The notes under the pieces were generated by a model. That model saw nothing but the letters and a program-made list of their open reading frames with translations, had not been told where the DNA came from and made no database searches. Below are positions 9,092 to 17,196 of a stretch of DNA of 64,000 bases, in pieces. Position numbers and translations under genes: made by a program. Every line of letters begins with the position of its first letter. Position 1 is the stretch's first letter. This DNA comes from Massilia litorea (GTDB lineage Bacteria > Pseudomonadota > Gammaproteobacteria > Burkholderiales > Burkholderiaceae_D): positions 682,001 to 746,000 of the forward strand of contig NZ_CP062941.1 in NCBI RefSeq assembly GCF_015101885.1, in the 5' to 3' direction.

Positions 9092-10087
9092 ATGGAACGC
9101 ATGATTCCTTTCTCGATACTCGACCTGTCGCCCATTGCCGAAGGCAGCGACGCACGCACTTCTTTCCACCATTCCCTCGACCTCGCCCAGCATGGCGAAC
9201 GCTGGGGTTTCAACCGTTTCTGGCTGGCCGAACACCATGGCATGCCCGGTATCGCCAGCGCCGCCACCTCGGTGCTGATGGGCTATGTTGCGGCCGGCAC
9301 CTCGACCATCCGGGTCGGCGCCGGCGGCATCATGCTGCCGAACCATTCGCCGCTCGTGATTGCCGAACAGTTCGGCACGCTCGAATCGCTGTTCCCGGGC
9401 CGCATCGACCTCGGCCTGGGCCGCGCGCCCGGCTCCGACCACATCACCGCGCGCGCCCTGCGGCGCAACTTGTCGTCGGATGCCGACGAATTCCCGCAGG
9501 ACGTTCTCGAGCTGCAGGATTATTTCGCCGATTCGCCGCGGCGCCAGGTACGCGCCGTGCCCGGTGCCGGTTTGAACGTGCCGCTGTGGATCCTCGGTTC
9601 CAGCCTGTTCGGCGCCCAGCTGGCCGCCCACCTCGGCCTGCCGTATGCGTTCGCTTCGCACTTCGCGCCGCAGATGATGATGCAGGCGATCGAACTGTAC
9701 CGCGCGAACTTCAAGCCGTCCGCGCAATTGGACAAGCCTTATGTCATGCTCGGCTTTAATGTGTTCGCCGCGGACACCGACGAGGAAGCGCATTTCCGCG
9801 CGACCTCGATGCAGCAGGCCTTCGTGAACCTGCGCAGCGGCCGCCCGACGCGTCTGCAGCCGCCGGTGCGTGGCTACCTCGAAGCGCTGGGGCCGTCGGA
9901 ACGGATGATGCTCGACGGGGTGCTGTCGTGCTCGGCGATCGGCTCGCCGGAGACGGTGGCGCAGCAGTTGAAGGCATTCATTGCGCACACACGCGCGGAC
10001 GAGCTGATGATTACCTCGCAGATTTTCGATCACGCGGCGCGCTTGCGCTCGTACGAGATTACGGCGCAGGTGCGCGACGCGGCGTAA
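9092..10087 (+). CDS. LLM-class flavin-dependent oxidoreductase (YhbW-like)
   Basis: This 331-residue luciferase-like monooxygenase fold protein closely follows E. coli YhbW by eye: F-S-I-L-D-L-S-P-I at the N-terminus, [38 protein letters not shown] and [11 protein letters not shown]. These residues shape the FMN/F420 pocket in the family. The physiological substrate is unknown. ATGs at 9092 and 9101 are both possible. It is divergent from the serine hydrolase. Confidence 0.9.
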   Translation: MERMIPFSILDLSPIAEGSDARTSFHHSLDLAQHGERWGFNRFWLAEHHGMPGIASAATSVLMGYVAAGTSTIRVGAGGIMLPNHSPLVIAEQFGTLESLFPGRIDLGLGRAPGSDHITARALRRNLSSDADEFPQDVLELQDYFADSPRRQVRAVPGAGLNVPLWILGSSLFGAQLAAHLGLPYAFASHFAPQMMMQAIELYRANFKPSAQLDKPYVMLGFNVFAADTDEEAHFRATSMQQAFVNLRSGRPTRLQPPVRGYLEALGPSERMMLDGVLSCSAIGSPETVAQQLKAFIAHTRADELMITSQIFDHAARLRSYEITAQVRDAA

Positions 10088-10099
10088 CACGTATTGCAG

Positions 10100-10130
10100 G
10101 GGTCATGGAGGCCAATGGCCTCCATGACCC
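10100..10130. repeat. 15-bp-arm perfect palindrome, isolated hairpin of the 146-bp repeat family
   Basis: GGGTCATGGAGGCCA is followed by one A and then its exact complement. It lies between two convergent genes and touches the stop codon of the minus-strand one (10130-10132). The inner 13-bp arm aligns with the central hairpins of the elements at 22235-22378, 43312-43435 and 49586-49731, with paired changes. Both flanks read into CCCTACG, the end sequence of the larger element. It could act as a bidirectional terminator. Confidence 0.8.
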
Positions 10131-10720
10131 TACGCTTCTCCGGTCCCCGCCTGCAACGCGTCGATCAGCTCCGCAGTCGTCCTCACCTTCCCCATCATCC
10201 TGAACATGTTCTTGCACGCAAACGCGTGCGCCTCGGCCGTGATGCCGCTCATCGCGTCCTCGGCGAACACGAGTCCATACCCACGGTCATAGGCCGCGCG
10301 CGCGGTCGACTCGACGCCGATGTTCGTGACAATGCCGCCAAGAATCAGCGTCTTGATATGCCGTCGCCGCAGCAGCTGGTCGAGCTCGGTGCCATAGAAG
10401 GCGCCCCACTGGCGCTTGGTGATCACGATGTCCGTCGCCTCGACACCCGCCTCCGGCGCGAAATGCGAGGCGTCGGGCGGCGGCGGCGGCGCGCCGGCTG
10501 CGCGCAGCGGAGCATCCGCCGGCGGCGACTGCAGCTCGTTCATCAATACGCGCACAAAAATCACCATGCCGCCGCGGTTGCGCATTTCCTGTGCCAGCAG
10601 GACGCAGTTGCCGAGCACGGCCTGCGCCGAATACGGCGCCAGCTCGCGTGCCATGTTGCCGTTTTGAAGGTCAATCAGCACCAGGGCTGTGCCGGCCAGA
10701 TCAATTGAAAAGTCGTCCAT
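10130..10720 (-). CDS. Isochorismatase-fold hydrolase lacking the catalytic cysteine
   Basis: This 196-residue protein has the isochorismatase fold. The catalytic Asp17 (L-V-L-I-D-L-Q-N) and Lys102 (V-I-T-K-R-Q-W-G-A-F) are present. The position of the nucleophilic Cys of nicotinamidase-type members is Gly135 (V-T-N-I-G-V-E-S-T-A-R). A Gly there is known from true isochorismatases such as EntB, which hydrolyse a vinyl ether without a Cys. Amidase or nicotinamidase activity is therefore unlikely. There is no siderophore or phenazine cluster here to suggest a substrate. The start at 10720 is supported by an AGGAGG-type site (GGAGGAAGCG). Confidence 0.85.
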   Translation of the reverse strand: MDDFSIDLAGTALVLIDLQNGNMARELAPYSAQAVLGNCVLLAQEMRNRGGMVIFVRVLMNELQSPPADAPLRAAGAPPPPPDASHFAPEAGVEATDIVITKRQWGAFYGTELDQLLRRRHIKTLILGGIVTNIGVESTARAAYDRGYGLVFAEDAMSGITAEAHAFACKNMFRMMGKVRTTAELIDALQAGTGEA

Positions 10721-10785
10721 CGCTTCCTCCTTGTCGATCGAGTATCGGACAATCAGTCCGGCGGCGGCGCACGCACCAGAGCGCC

Positions 10786-10888
10786 AGAGCGCCCGACAAA
10801 AGTCTCAGGGCAAGGCGCACCGTCGAAGACAGTACGCCAGTACGGCGAGAAGGTGCAACGCCGCCATGAGGCTTTTTTCGGGCGCTCT
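10786..10888. repeat. 103-bp MITE-like palindromic element, copy 1
   Basis: The ends are inverted repeats: AGAGCGCCCGACAAAAG at the left pairs with CTTTTTTCGGGCGCTCT at the right with one mismatch. A nested stem (GCACC/GGTGC) encloses a small AGTAC-rich centre. It has the same length as the copy at 19700-19802 and the same internal sequence. The right end touches the stop codon of the following minus-strand gene, so it forms the end of that transcript. Confidence 0.85.
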
Positions 10889-12057
10889 CAGGGTTTGTCG
10901 GGCACGATGCGCAGGATCCGCGAATGCTCCTCGTCGGTCAGCACATACAGTTGCCCGTCCGGCCCCTGGCGCACGTCGCGCACGCGCTTGCCGATATCGA
11001 GCTTTTCCTGGCGCACGACTTTACCGTCGCCGTCGAGGGCGATGCGGCGCAGGTCCATGGCGGCCAGGCTGCCGCTGAACAGGCTGCCGCGCCATTGCGG
11101 GAAGGCCGTGCCCGTGTAGAAGGCCAGGCCCGAGGGCGCCGGCGACGGCACCCAGGCGACCAGCGGGTCGACCATGCCCGGCACGCTGTGCTTGCCGACC
11201 GGCTCGCGCGTCCGGTAGTCGGCGCCGAAGGTCTGGAGCGGCCAGCCGTAATTCTTGCCGCCTTCGATACGGTTGATCTCGTCGCCGCCGCGCGGGCCAT
11301 GCTCGCTCGCATACACGCGCCCGCTCCCCGCATCGACCACCAGGCCCTGGATGTTGCGGTGGCCGTAGGACCAGATTTCAGGGCGCGCGCCGGGACGCGC
11401 GGCCAGCGGATTGCCCGGCGCCGGCTTGCCCTCCGCGGTCAGGCGCAGGATCGAGCCATTGTCGCTGGCCAGGTTCTGGGCCTGGTCGCGCGCCAGCATG
11501 TTGCCTACGCGCTGGGGCGGGTTGCCGCCGTCGCCGATACTCATCAGCAGCGTGCCGTCCGCCAGCCAGGCCAGGCGCGAACCGAAGTGTTCCGTACCGC
11601 TCTTCGAGGGAGACGCCGTGAACAGGGTCTGGATGCCGGAGACCTTGCTGCCGTCGAACACGCCCCGTACGAGGATGGTCCGGTTCTCGCCACTGCTGCC
11701 GTTGGCCATCGTCATGTAGACGCGCAGCTTCGGCCCCTTGTCGGCCGGGTGGAGGGCGATATCGAGCAGGCCGCCCTGGCCGCTCGTCATCAGGGCCGGT
11801 AATCCTTCGAGCGGCACCGCCTGCACCTTGTTGCCGCTCACGAGGTGCAGCGTGCCCTCCTTGCCGGTGACCAGCATGCGGCCATCGGGCAGCCAGGCCA
11901 TGCCCCAGGCTTGCGGCAGCGCGTCGGTGACGGTTTCAGTACGCCAGCCCTTCACTGCCGGCGGCTCGCCGCTGGCCTGGACCTGGGCCAGGGCCGGGAG
12001 TGCGCCGGCAAGGCATGCAAGAGTTAACGTTCGGCATCCCAGTTGACTGAATTGCAT
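10888..12057 (-). CDS. Periplasmic PQQ-dependent aldose sugar dehydrogenase (YliI/Asd-like)
   Basis: This 389-residue protein has a signal peptide (cleavage after A-L-A-Q, about residue 25) and a six-bladed propeller of the soluble glucose dehydrogenase type. Signatures visible by eye: W-G-M-A-W-L-P-D-G-R-M-L-V-T, G-G-L-L-D-I-A-L-H-P, S-I-G-D-G-G-N-P-P, W-S-Y-G-H-R-N-I-Q-G-L and E-H-G-P-R-G-G-D-E-I-N, the last two lining the PQQ/Ca site in the family. It oxidises aldoses in the periplasm if PQQ is available. A longer lipoprotein paralogue lies at 13983-15440. The shared ends of the upstream 120-base gap with the divergent YcbK gene should hold both promoters. Confidence 0.9.
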   Translation of the reverse strand: MQFSQLGCRTLTLACLAGALPALAQVQASGEPPAVKGWRTETVTDALPQAWGMAWLPDGRMLVTGKEGTLHLVSGNKVQAVPLEGLPALMTSGQGGLLDIALHPADKGPKLRVYMTMANGSSGENRTILVRGVFDGSKVSGIQTLFTASPSKSGTEHFGSRLAWLADGTLLMSIGDGGNPPQRVGNMLARDQAQNLASDNGSILRLTAEGKPAPGNPLAARPGARPEIWSYGHRNIQGLVVDAGSGRVYASEHGPRGGDEINRIEGGKNYGWPLQTFGADYRTREPVGKHSVPGMVDPLVAWVPSPAPSGLAFYTGTAFPQWRGSLFSGSLAAMDLRRIALDGDGKVVRQEKLDIGKRVRDVRQGPDGQLYVLTDEEHSRILRIVPDKP

Positions 12058-12176
12058 GCAAACCTCCTTTAAAAGTTGTTAATCAACCGTCATCGTGTCG
12101 CAAAAACCGCGCTTTTCAGCAAAGATAGCGAAATCGGCGTATCATCGTTGTTTCTGAACTTGCGTAAGGATGTTCA

Positions 12177-12713
12177 ATGAACCAGCGACGCTCTTTCCTC
12201 AAAAGCTCTGTTGTGCTCGCATCCGCAATCGGCATGCCGGTCCTGGCAAAAGCTGCCCAGCCTGCTCCCGCCGAACGCACCCTGCGCCTGTACAACACCC
12301 ATACTGGTGAAAGCCTGCGTAGTGTTTTCTGGGCCGAAGGCCAGTTCATTCCGGACGCGCTCAAAGATATCAACAAACTGCTGCGCGACCACCGTAACGA
12401 CAAGATCGCCGAGATGGATCCGAAACTGATCGTGCTGCTCAACGAGGTCAGCGAAAAATTCGGCGACAACCAGGTGCTGCACATCATTTCCGGCTACCGT
12501 TCGCCCGAATCGAATGCCAAGCTGGCGGCGGCCTCCAGCGGCGTGGCCACGCACAGCATGCACATGGACGGCAAGGCGATCGACATCCGCATGCCGGGCA
12601 AGGACCTGGCCCAGCTGCACAAGGCCGCCATGTCGATGAAGGCTGGCGGGGTCGGCTATTACCCGGACTCGCAATTCGTCCACATGGACACCGGCCGGGT
12701 CCGTTACTGGTAA
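12177..12713 (+). CDS. YcbK/MepK-type murein endopeptidase (DUF882, peptidase M15 fold)
   Basis: This 178-residue protein has a Tat-like signal (Q-R-R-S-F-L-K, residues 3-9). The zinc-site pattern of this M15 branch is present: His129-x6-Asp136 in H-M-D-G-K-A-I-D and His169 in F-V-H-M-D. The S-G-Y-R-S-P-E-S-N block precedes it. E. coli MepK cleaves peptidoglycan cross-links; the same role is likely here. The next gene starts 3 bases after the stop, so it heads a three-gene operon with two exported proteins of unknown function. Confidence 0.9.
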   Translation: MNQRRSFLKSSVVLASAIGMPVLAKAAQPAPAERTLRLYNTHTGESLRSVFWAEGQFIPDALKDINKLLRDHRNDKIAEMDPKLIVLLNEVSEKFGDNQVLHIISGYRSPESNAKLAAASSGVATHSMHMDGKAIDIRMPGKDLAQLHKAAMSMKAGGVGYYPDSQFVHMDTGRVRYW

Positions 12714-12716
12714 GCC

Positions 12717-13535
12717 ATGCGCCGGCTCCTGCCCTCCCTCCTGCTCGCGTTCGCCGTCTCGGCGGCGGGAGCAGCTGCGGCACAGGAGCCGGCTGCGAAA
12801 GTGACCGTCTCGACGACGCGCGATCCGGTCGACAAATCCTACCGCAAGATGATCAAGGGCATGGAGCGCTTCGAGCGCGAGCATGCCTTCGCCCCCGACG
12901 CCCCTTTGCGTTTCCAGCTGCTGCCGCGCACGCCCGACGTCAACATGGAGGGCATCAAGCTGCGCGTGGCCGGCGACACGGTCTCGGTGCCGGTGCCGAT
13001 CGGGCCTGATAACAGTTTTGTGCTTCCCCGCAACGAGCAGGCGCTCAAGGAAGACGCCGCCGTGCTCGCGAACCGCAAGACCACCAGCATGACCTGGCGC
13101 GCCCTGATCCGCAGCCCCGGCCTGCCGCCCGATACGCGCCGACTCGGCGACCTGCGCCTGGAGTGCCGCGTCGGCACCGAAGCCGGGCTGGTGTCGAACA
13201 ATTCGCAACTGTTCGCCTGGCTGTCGAACGCCCTGACGAGCGCCGACCAGGTCTGCAATAGCCCGAACGGCAATTACCTGTTCTTTGCCGACCGCCCGCT
13301 GTTCGGCGTGCGCCTGCGCGCCGGCAACCGGGTCGAGGACCTGCCTTTCAAGATGCTCTACGCCGGCGGCGACCAGACGGCCGAGATGCTGCGCTTCTGC
13401 GACTGCCAGGTGCTGCTCGACCGCACCTATTACGCGCCCCTGTGGGACAAGAGCTGGCCCGACGATACCCTGGTCGAATTCGATTACATGACGGACGCGG
13501 CGCCGGGCGCGCAGCCGCCGGAGGCCGGCCGATGA
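12717..13535 (+). CDS. Exported hypothetical protein
   Basis: This 272-residue protein has a clear signal peptide (residues 1-22, A-A-A-A-Q-E). I recognise no domain. The mature part has four to five cysteines (E-C-R, V-C-N, and C-D-C near residue 225) that could form disulphides or bind a metal. It lies 3 bases after the YcbK-type gene and overlaps the next lipoprotein gene by 4 bases (ATGA), so all three are probably one operon acting in the envelope. Confidence 0.75.
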   Translation: MRRLLPSLLLAFAVSAAGAAAAQEPAAKVTVSTTRDPVDKSYRKMIKGMERFEREHAFAPDAPLRFQLLPRTPDVNMEGIKLRVAGDTVSVPVPIGPDNSFVLPRNEQALKEDAAVLANRKTTSMTWRALIRSPGLPPDTRRLGDLRLECRVGTEAGLVSNNSQLFAWLSNALTSADQVCNSPNGNYLFFADRPLFGVRLRAGNRVEDLPFKMLYAGGDQTAEMLRFCDCQVLLDRTYYAPLWDKSWPDDTLVEFDYMTDAAPGAQPPEAGR

Positions 13536-13840
13536 AACGCGCCGGTTTCCTGCCCCTCGTGCTGGCCCTGCTGCTGGCCGGCTGCGCCATCGGCCAGGCC
13601 ACGCCCGGCACCCAGGCACCGGCCGAACGCCTTGCCTCCTCGATCGTGCCCGGCCGCACCACCAAGGCCGAACTGCTCGCGAGCTTCGGCAAGACGAAAA
13701 GCGTGGTCTTCGACAGCGGCTACGAAGCCTGGCTCTACCAGTCGCCGGCCGGCGACGGGCGCTTTACGGAATTCGTCGTGCTGATCGATCCGTCCGGGGT
13801 CGTTGCGAAAACCCGTCAACGGGCGGCTGCGGCGCCCTAG
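13532..13840 (+). CDS. Small lipoprotein, BamE/SmpA-like
   Basis: This 102-residue protein starts at the ATG overlapping the previous stop (ATGA). It has a lipobox (L-L-A-G-C, about Cys19). The mature part carries the pattern I-V-P-G-x-T-T-K-A-E-L-L-A-S-F-G-K and W-L-Y near residue 70, which resembles the BamE/OmlA fold (short two-helix, three-strand envelope module). It is too short and lacks enough conserved residues to call BamE itself. An outer-membrane location is inferred. Confidence 0.75.
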   Translation: MKRAGFLPLVLALLLAGCAIGQATPGTQAPAERLASSIVPGRTTKAELLASFGKTKSVVFDSGYEAWLYQSPAGDGRFTEFVVLIDPSGVVAKTRQRAAAAP

Positions 13841-13855
13841 GAACCACGCTCCATA

Positions 13856-13913
13856 AGCGCCTGTCGAAGCCCTCATAAGATGCAACGCAGCCATGGGGGC
13901 TCTGACGGGCGCT
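13856..13913. repeat. Deletion derivative of the 103-bp palindromic element
   Basis: The 58 bases keep both ends (AGCGCCTGTC...GACGGGCGCT, with GAAGCCC/GGGGGCTC next in) and the internal GATGCAACGC-GCCATG stretch of the 103-bp family. The left interior and central hairpin are missing. It lies between the lipoprotein gene and the second sugar dehydrogenase. Confidence 0.65.
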
Positions 13914-13982
13914 GGCGTGCGCAGCCAGTTGATGAACACTGGCAGAATCTCTCCCAGAGACGTTCCGTCCTGGAGGCCCACC

Positions 13983-15440
13983 ATGCTGGTCGATCGCGTA
14001 CGGATGTTCATCCTGTCCCTGCTGTTCCTGCTCGCCGGTTGTAGCGGTGGCGGCGGCGATCCCGGCACTCCTGGCACTTCCAACCCTCCCCCGACGGCGA
14101 CCACCGGCTCGCTGCAAGTGGCGGTCACTGGCCTGCCCACGGGCCTGAATGCGGCCGTGCGCATCACCGGCCCGAATAATTTTTCCAGGGACCTGACCGG
14201 CACGCAAACGCTGCCTGACCTGGCGGCCGGCAGCTACAGCGTGGCCGCTTCCAGCATCACGCTCGGCGGCACGACCTATACGCCCACCCCGGCGGTGCAA
14301 AGCGTGGTCGTGACGGCCGGCGGCACTGCCACGGCGACCGTCGCTTATGCCGGCACGGCCCTCGCCCTGGCGCTGGCGGACATCGGCCCCACCTTCACCA
14401 GCCCCACCTTCGTCACCGCCCCGCCCGGCGACGATCGCCTGTTCGTGCTCGAGCGGCGCGGCGTGATCCGGGTCGTACGCAACGGCAGCGTGCTCACGCA
14501 AGCCTGGCTCGACATCAGCGCGAACGTATTCACGGGCGGCGAAGGCGGCCTGCTGTCGATGGCCTTCGACCCCAACTTCGCCAGCAACGGCTACTTCTAC
14601 GTGTACTACACGGACACGGCCCAGAACATCGTCGTCGAACGCTACGCCAGCTCGCCCACGCCGAACGTCGCCGATCCGACTTCGGGCCTGGTCATCCTGC
14701 GCGCCGCCCATCCGCAGTTCACGAACCATTTCGGCGGCCTGGTCGCCTTCGGGCCTGACGGCCTGCTGTATGCCGGGCTGGGCGACGGTGGCGGCGCCGG
14801 CGATCCGTTCGGGAATGCGCAAAACCTGGGCGTCCTGCTCGGCAAGCTGCTGCGCGTGGACGTGCGCACGGCCAACAGCGGCCAGCCCTACACGATCCCC
14901 GTCACCAACCCTTACCTGAACCAGCCCGGACGCCGGCCCGAGATCTGGGCCGCCGGATTGCGCAATCCGTGGCGCTATGCGTTCGACGGCGAGCGCCTGT
15001 ATATCGCCGACGTCGGCCAGGCCGCGCGCGAGGAAGTGAACCTGGCGTCCACCTCGCAAGGCGGCCTGAACTACGGCTGGGACATTCTCGAGGGCACGGC
15101 CTGCTTCGAGGCCGCCACCTGCAACCGCACCGGCCTCACGCTTCCCGTCTTCGAATACGAACATGGCGCGAACAACGTGAATGGCTGCTCCATTACCGGC
15201 GGCTATGTCTACCGCGGAACGGCGATACCGGAACTCGCGGGCCGCTATTTCTATTCGGATTATTGCCGCGGCTATATTAAAAGCTTCTTTGCCGGCGACG
15301 CCGGCGTCGCCGAACAGCGCGACTGGAACCTGAACACTGCCGGCCGGGTGGTCTCCTTCGGGCGCGACGGGGCCGGCGAGCTGTATGTGGTCAGTGAAAG
15401 CGGGCGGATCTTCAAGCTGGTGCGGGGCAGTGCAGGCTGA
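13983..15440 (+). CDS. Lipoprotein sugar dehydrogenase (glucose/sorbosone dehydrogenase family)
   Basis: This 485-residue protein starts at the ATG at 13983, with GGAGG 6 bases upstream. A lipobox (L-L-A-G-C, about Cys20) and a Pro/Thr/Gly linker lead into a small beta domain (about 45-120) with Val/Thr-rich repeats. A six-bladed sugar-dehydrogenase propeller follows: F-V-L-E-R-R-G-V-I-R-V-V, G-L-L-S-M-A-F-D-P-N-F, G-L-G-D-G-G-G-A-G-D-P, A-A-G-L-R-N-P-W-R-Y-A-F-D, N-Y-G-W-D-I-L-E-G. Cysteines near C-F-E-A-A-T-C may form a loop disulphide. It is probably PQQ-dependent and anchored in the outer membrane. The sugar is unknown. Confidence 0.88.
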   Translation: MLVDRVRMFILSLLFLLAGCSGGGGDPGTPGTSNPPPTATTGSLQVAVTGLPTGLNAAVRITGPNNFSRDLTGTQTLPDLAAGSYSVAASSITLGGTTYTPTPAVQSVVVTAGGTATATVAYAGTALALALADIGPTFTSPTFVTAPPGDDRLFVLERRGVIRVVRNGSVLTQAWLDISANVFTGGEGGLLSMAFDPNFASNGYFYVYYTDTAQNIVVERYASSPTPNVADPTSGLVILRAAHPQFTNHFGGLVAFGPDGLLYAGLGDGGGAGDPFGNAQNLGVLLGKLLRVDVRTANSGQPYTIPVTNPYLNQPGRRPEIWAAGLRNPWRYAFDGERLYIADVGQAAREEVNLASTSQGGLNYGWDILEGTACFEAATCNRTGLTLPVFEYEHGANNVNGCSITGGYVYRGTAIPELAGRYFYSDYCRGYIKSFFAGDAGVAEQRDWNLNTAGRVVSFGRDGAGELYVVSESGRIFKLVRGSAG

Positions 15441-15560
15441 CGGAATCTCGAGAAACCGTAGCGAGCGGAAGGAGCTTCGGTTGAGGAGCGGAGCTGTACA
15501 AGCGTACAGCGAGCACCGCAGACCGGAGATCCGACGCGCAGTAGGTTTATCGGGATTCCG
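15441..15560. repeat. 120-bp MITE-like palindromic element
   Basis: The terminal inverted repeats are CGGAATCTCGAGAAACC and GGTTTATCGGGATTCCG (15 of 17 pair). The inside holds a GCGAGCGGAAGGAGCTTCGG block and a central CTGTAC/GTACAG hairpin. It begins directly after the TGA of the sugar dehydrogenase and ends 16 bases before the thioesterase start. The T-AC-G-GCGAG core resembles the centre of the 103-bp family, so the two may be distantly related. Confidence 0.8.
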
Positions 15561-15576
15561 AAGGTAAAATTATGGG

Positions 15577-16020
15577 ATGGCACGCTTACAACTCCACTTC
15601 CCCGAAGACCAGTACTACTATTCCACGCCGCTGACGGTGCGCGTGACCGACATCAACGGCGCGAACCACCTCGGCAACGACTCGATGATCTCGATGATCT
15701 CCGAGGCGCGCGCCCGCTTCCTGTTCGAGTTCGGCGTCCCCGAAACCGAGCGCGACGGCACCGGCATCATCGTCACCGACCTGGCCACCACTTACCGCGC
15801 CGAAGCGCATGCACGCGACCAGCTGCTGTTCGAAGTCGGCATCATGGATTTCAATAAATACGGCGGCGACATCACCTTCCGCATCACGCGACCGAAAGAC
15901 AAGGCCCTGGTCGCCATGGCCAAGTCCGGCTTTGTCTTCTTCAACTACAAGACCAGCCAGGTCGTTGCCATGCCCGAAGGCTTCCGCGCCAAGTTCGACC
16001 GCGTGAACTGGATCGACTGA
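15577..16020 (+). CDS. Acyl-CoA thioesterase-like hotdog protein (4HBT family)
   Basis: This 147-residue protein reads as a hotdog-fold thioesterase: V-R-V-T-D-I-N-G-A-N-H-L-G-N-D near residue 22-36 matches the Y-x-D-x-D-x-x-G-H-V-N-N active-site helix pattern with substitutions. A-T-T-Y-R-A-E-A and R-I-T-R-P complete the sheet. The substrate is not readable. The acidic residue expected at the catalytic site is Asp26 in the T-D-I-N-G stretch. It is probably expressed alone. Confidence 0.8.
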   Translation: MARLQLHFPEDQYYYSTPLTVRVTDINGANHLGNDSMISMISEARARFLFEFGVPETERDGTGIIVTDLATTYRAEAHARDQLLFEVGIMDFNKYGGDITFRITRPKDKALVAMAKSGFVFFNYKTSQVVAMPEGFRAKFDRVNWID

Positions 16021-16048
16021 ACACCGGCACCCATCGCGAAAAATAGTT

Positions 16049-16086
16049 GGAACTTTCCGGCCTTGAAACCGGAATATGGGTGAGAG
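16049..16086 (+). promoter_or_regulatory. Candidate ECF-type promoter upstream of the sigma gene
   Basis: GGAACTTT at 16049-16056 matches the -35 element used by many ECF sigma factors. The following bases form an inverted repeat (TTCCGG and CCGGAA). A -10 element about 16 bases on is not clear. If real it would make the sigma gene self-activating with a very short leader. Confidence 0.35.
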
Positions 16087-16671
16087 ATGACCACCATGCC
16101 CATCACCCCGACCACTTCCGACGACGAGCTGCTGCGCAGGATGCGCAGCGGCGATGCACAGGCCTTTGCCGCGCTCTACCGGCGCCACCAGGGCCCGCTG
16201 TACCGCTTCGCCCTGCTGCGCTGCGGCTCGGCCGGCACCGCCGCCGACGCCGTGCAGGAAGCCTTCATGGGCCTGCTCACCGGACGCCTTTCCTACGATC
16301 CCCTGCGCGGTTCGCTGCCGAATTTCCTGTTCGGCGTGGCGCGCCTGCTGATCCTGAAACACGAGGAACCGCGCCGGCGCGAAGCGCCCCTGCCCGAGCC
16401 GGACGAGGATGCACCGGAGCCGGCGGCCGACGGCGCCTGTCCGCTGGACCGGGTGCTGGCCAGCGAGTCCGCCGAGGAAGTGCGGCGCGCACTGGCCCGG
16501 CTGGCGCCGCATTACCGCGAGGCCGTCATCCTCTACGAACTGCACGGCCTGTCCTACCTCGAGATCGCCACGATCTGCGCGGTCGACATCGGCACCGTGC
16601 GCTCGCGCCTGGCGCGCGGACGCGCCGCACTGGCCAGGGCGCTGCGCAGCCACGCCCCGCAAGCCTCCTGA
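16087..16671 (+). CDS. ECF-type RNA polymerase sigma factor
   Basis: This 194-residue sigma-70 family protein has region 2 at about residues 15-85 (A-F-A-A-L-Y-R-R-H-Q-G-P-L-Y-R-F and A-V-Q-E-A-F-M-G-L-L) and a Pro/Glu/Asp-rich linker. Region 4 is at about 130-185 (L-A-P-H-Y-R-E-A-V-I-L-Y-E-L-H-G-L-S-Y-L-E-I-A and G-T-V-R-S-R-L-A-R-G-R-A-A-L). The stop is 13 bases before a membrane-anchored partner gene, so an anti-sigma arrangement is likely. ATG 16096 is an alternative start. The stimulus is unknown. Confidence 0.9.
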   Translation: MTTMPITPTTSDDELLRRMRSGDAQAFAALYRRHQGPLYRFALLRCGSAGTAADAVQEAFMGLLTGRLSYDPLRGSLPNFLFGVARLLILKHEEPRRREAPLPEPDEDAPEPAADGACPLDRVLASESAEEVRRALARLAPHYREAVILYELHGLSYLEIATICAVDIGTVRSRLARGRAALARALRSHAPQAS

Positions 16672-16684
16672 CAAGGACACGATC

Positions 16685-17170
16685 ATGACGCATGACGACA
16701 ACCCCGAACTCGACACCCGCCTGGCGCAGCTGCGCAGCGCCCTCGCCGGCGTCGACGCCCCGCGCTGCGTGGAAAAGGAATTGATGCAGGCTTTTACCAG
16801 CCAGTTCGCCCGGCAGCGGCCCTGGTACCGGCGCCTCGGCCTGCTCGAGTGGAGCGCGACCGCCGCCTGCCTGCTGGTCACCGCCGCCGTGTTCGGACTG
16901 CTGATGCTGCCGCCGCACCTGGCGGGAGAGTCGCAGCTGCAGCCGCTGGTACGCATCGACAGCGGCGCCGCCTTCATCGCGCTCGATTCCTTCGAGCGTA
17001 TCGAAGCGGAACCCGACCCGCGCCTGGTCGAGACCGAGGTGCCGCGCACCATGCTGGCCGCGCTCGGCCTGCCGGTCACGCCGGAAAACGCGGGCGAGGC
17101 GGTGCGCGCCGAAATGCTGGTGGGCGCCGGCGGCGAACCGCTGGCCCTGCGCCTGACTTCCATCGATTGA
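16685..17170 (+). CDS. Putative anti-sigma factor (single-pass membrane protein)
   Basis: This 161-residue protein has a cytoplasmic N-terminal part (about 1-55), one transmembrane helix (about 58-78) and an acidic periplasmic tail. Its position directly after the ECF sigma gene gives the role. The N-terminal part does not show the H-x3-C-x2-C zinc motif of ZAS-type anti-sigmas, so it would be a different class. The start at 16685 is taken from the gap to the sigma gene; the same frame is open further upstream through the sigma gene without meaning. Confidence 0.7.
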   Translation: MTHDDNPELDTRLAQLRSALAGVDAPRCVEKELMQAFTSQFARQRPWYRRLGLLEWSATAACLLVTAAVFGLLMLPPHLAGESQLQPLVRIDSGAAFIALDSFERIEAEPDPRLVETEVPRTMLAALGLPVTPENAGEAVRAEMLVGAGGEPLALRLTSID

Positions 17171-17196
17171 CCGTTTTATTCACCCCCGAGGACACC

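Noticed and set aside
12174..13619. 481-codon minus-strand frame opposite the YcbK operon
   Set aside because: Shadow of three recognised or exported-protein genes.
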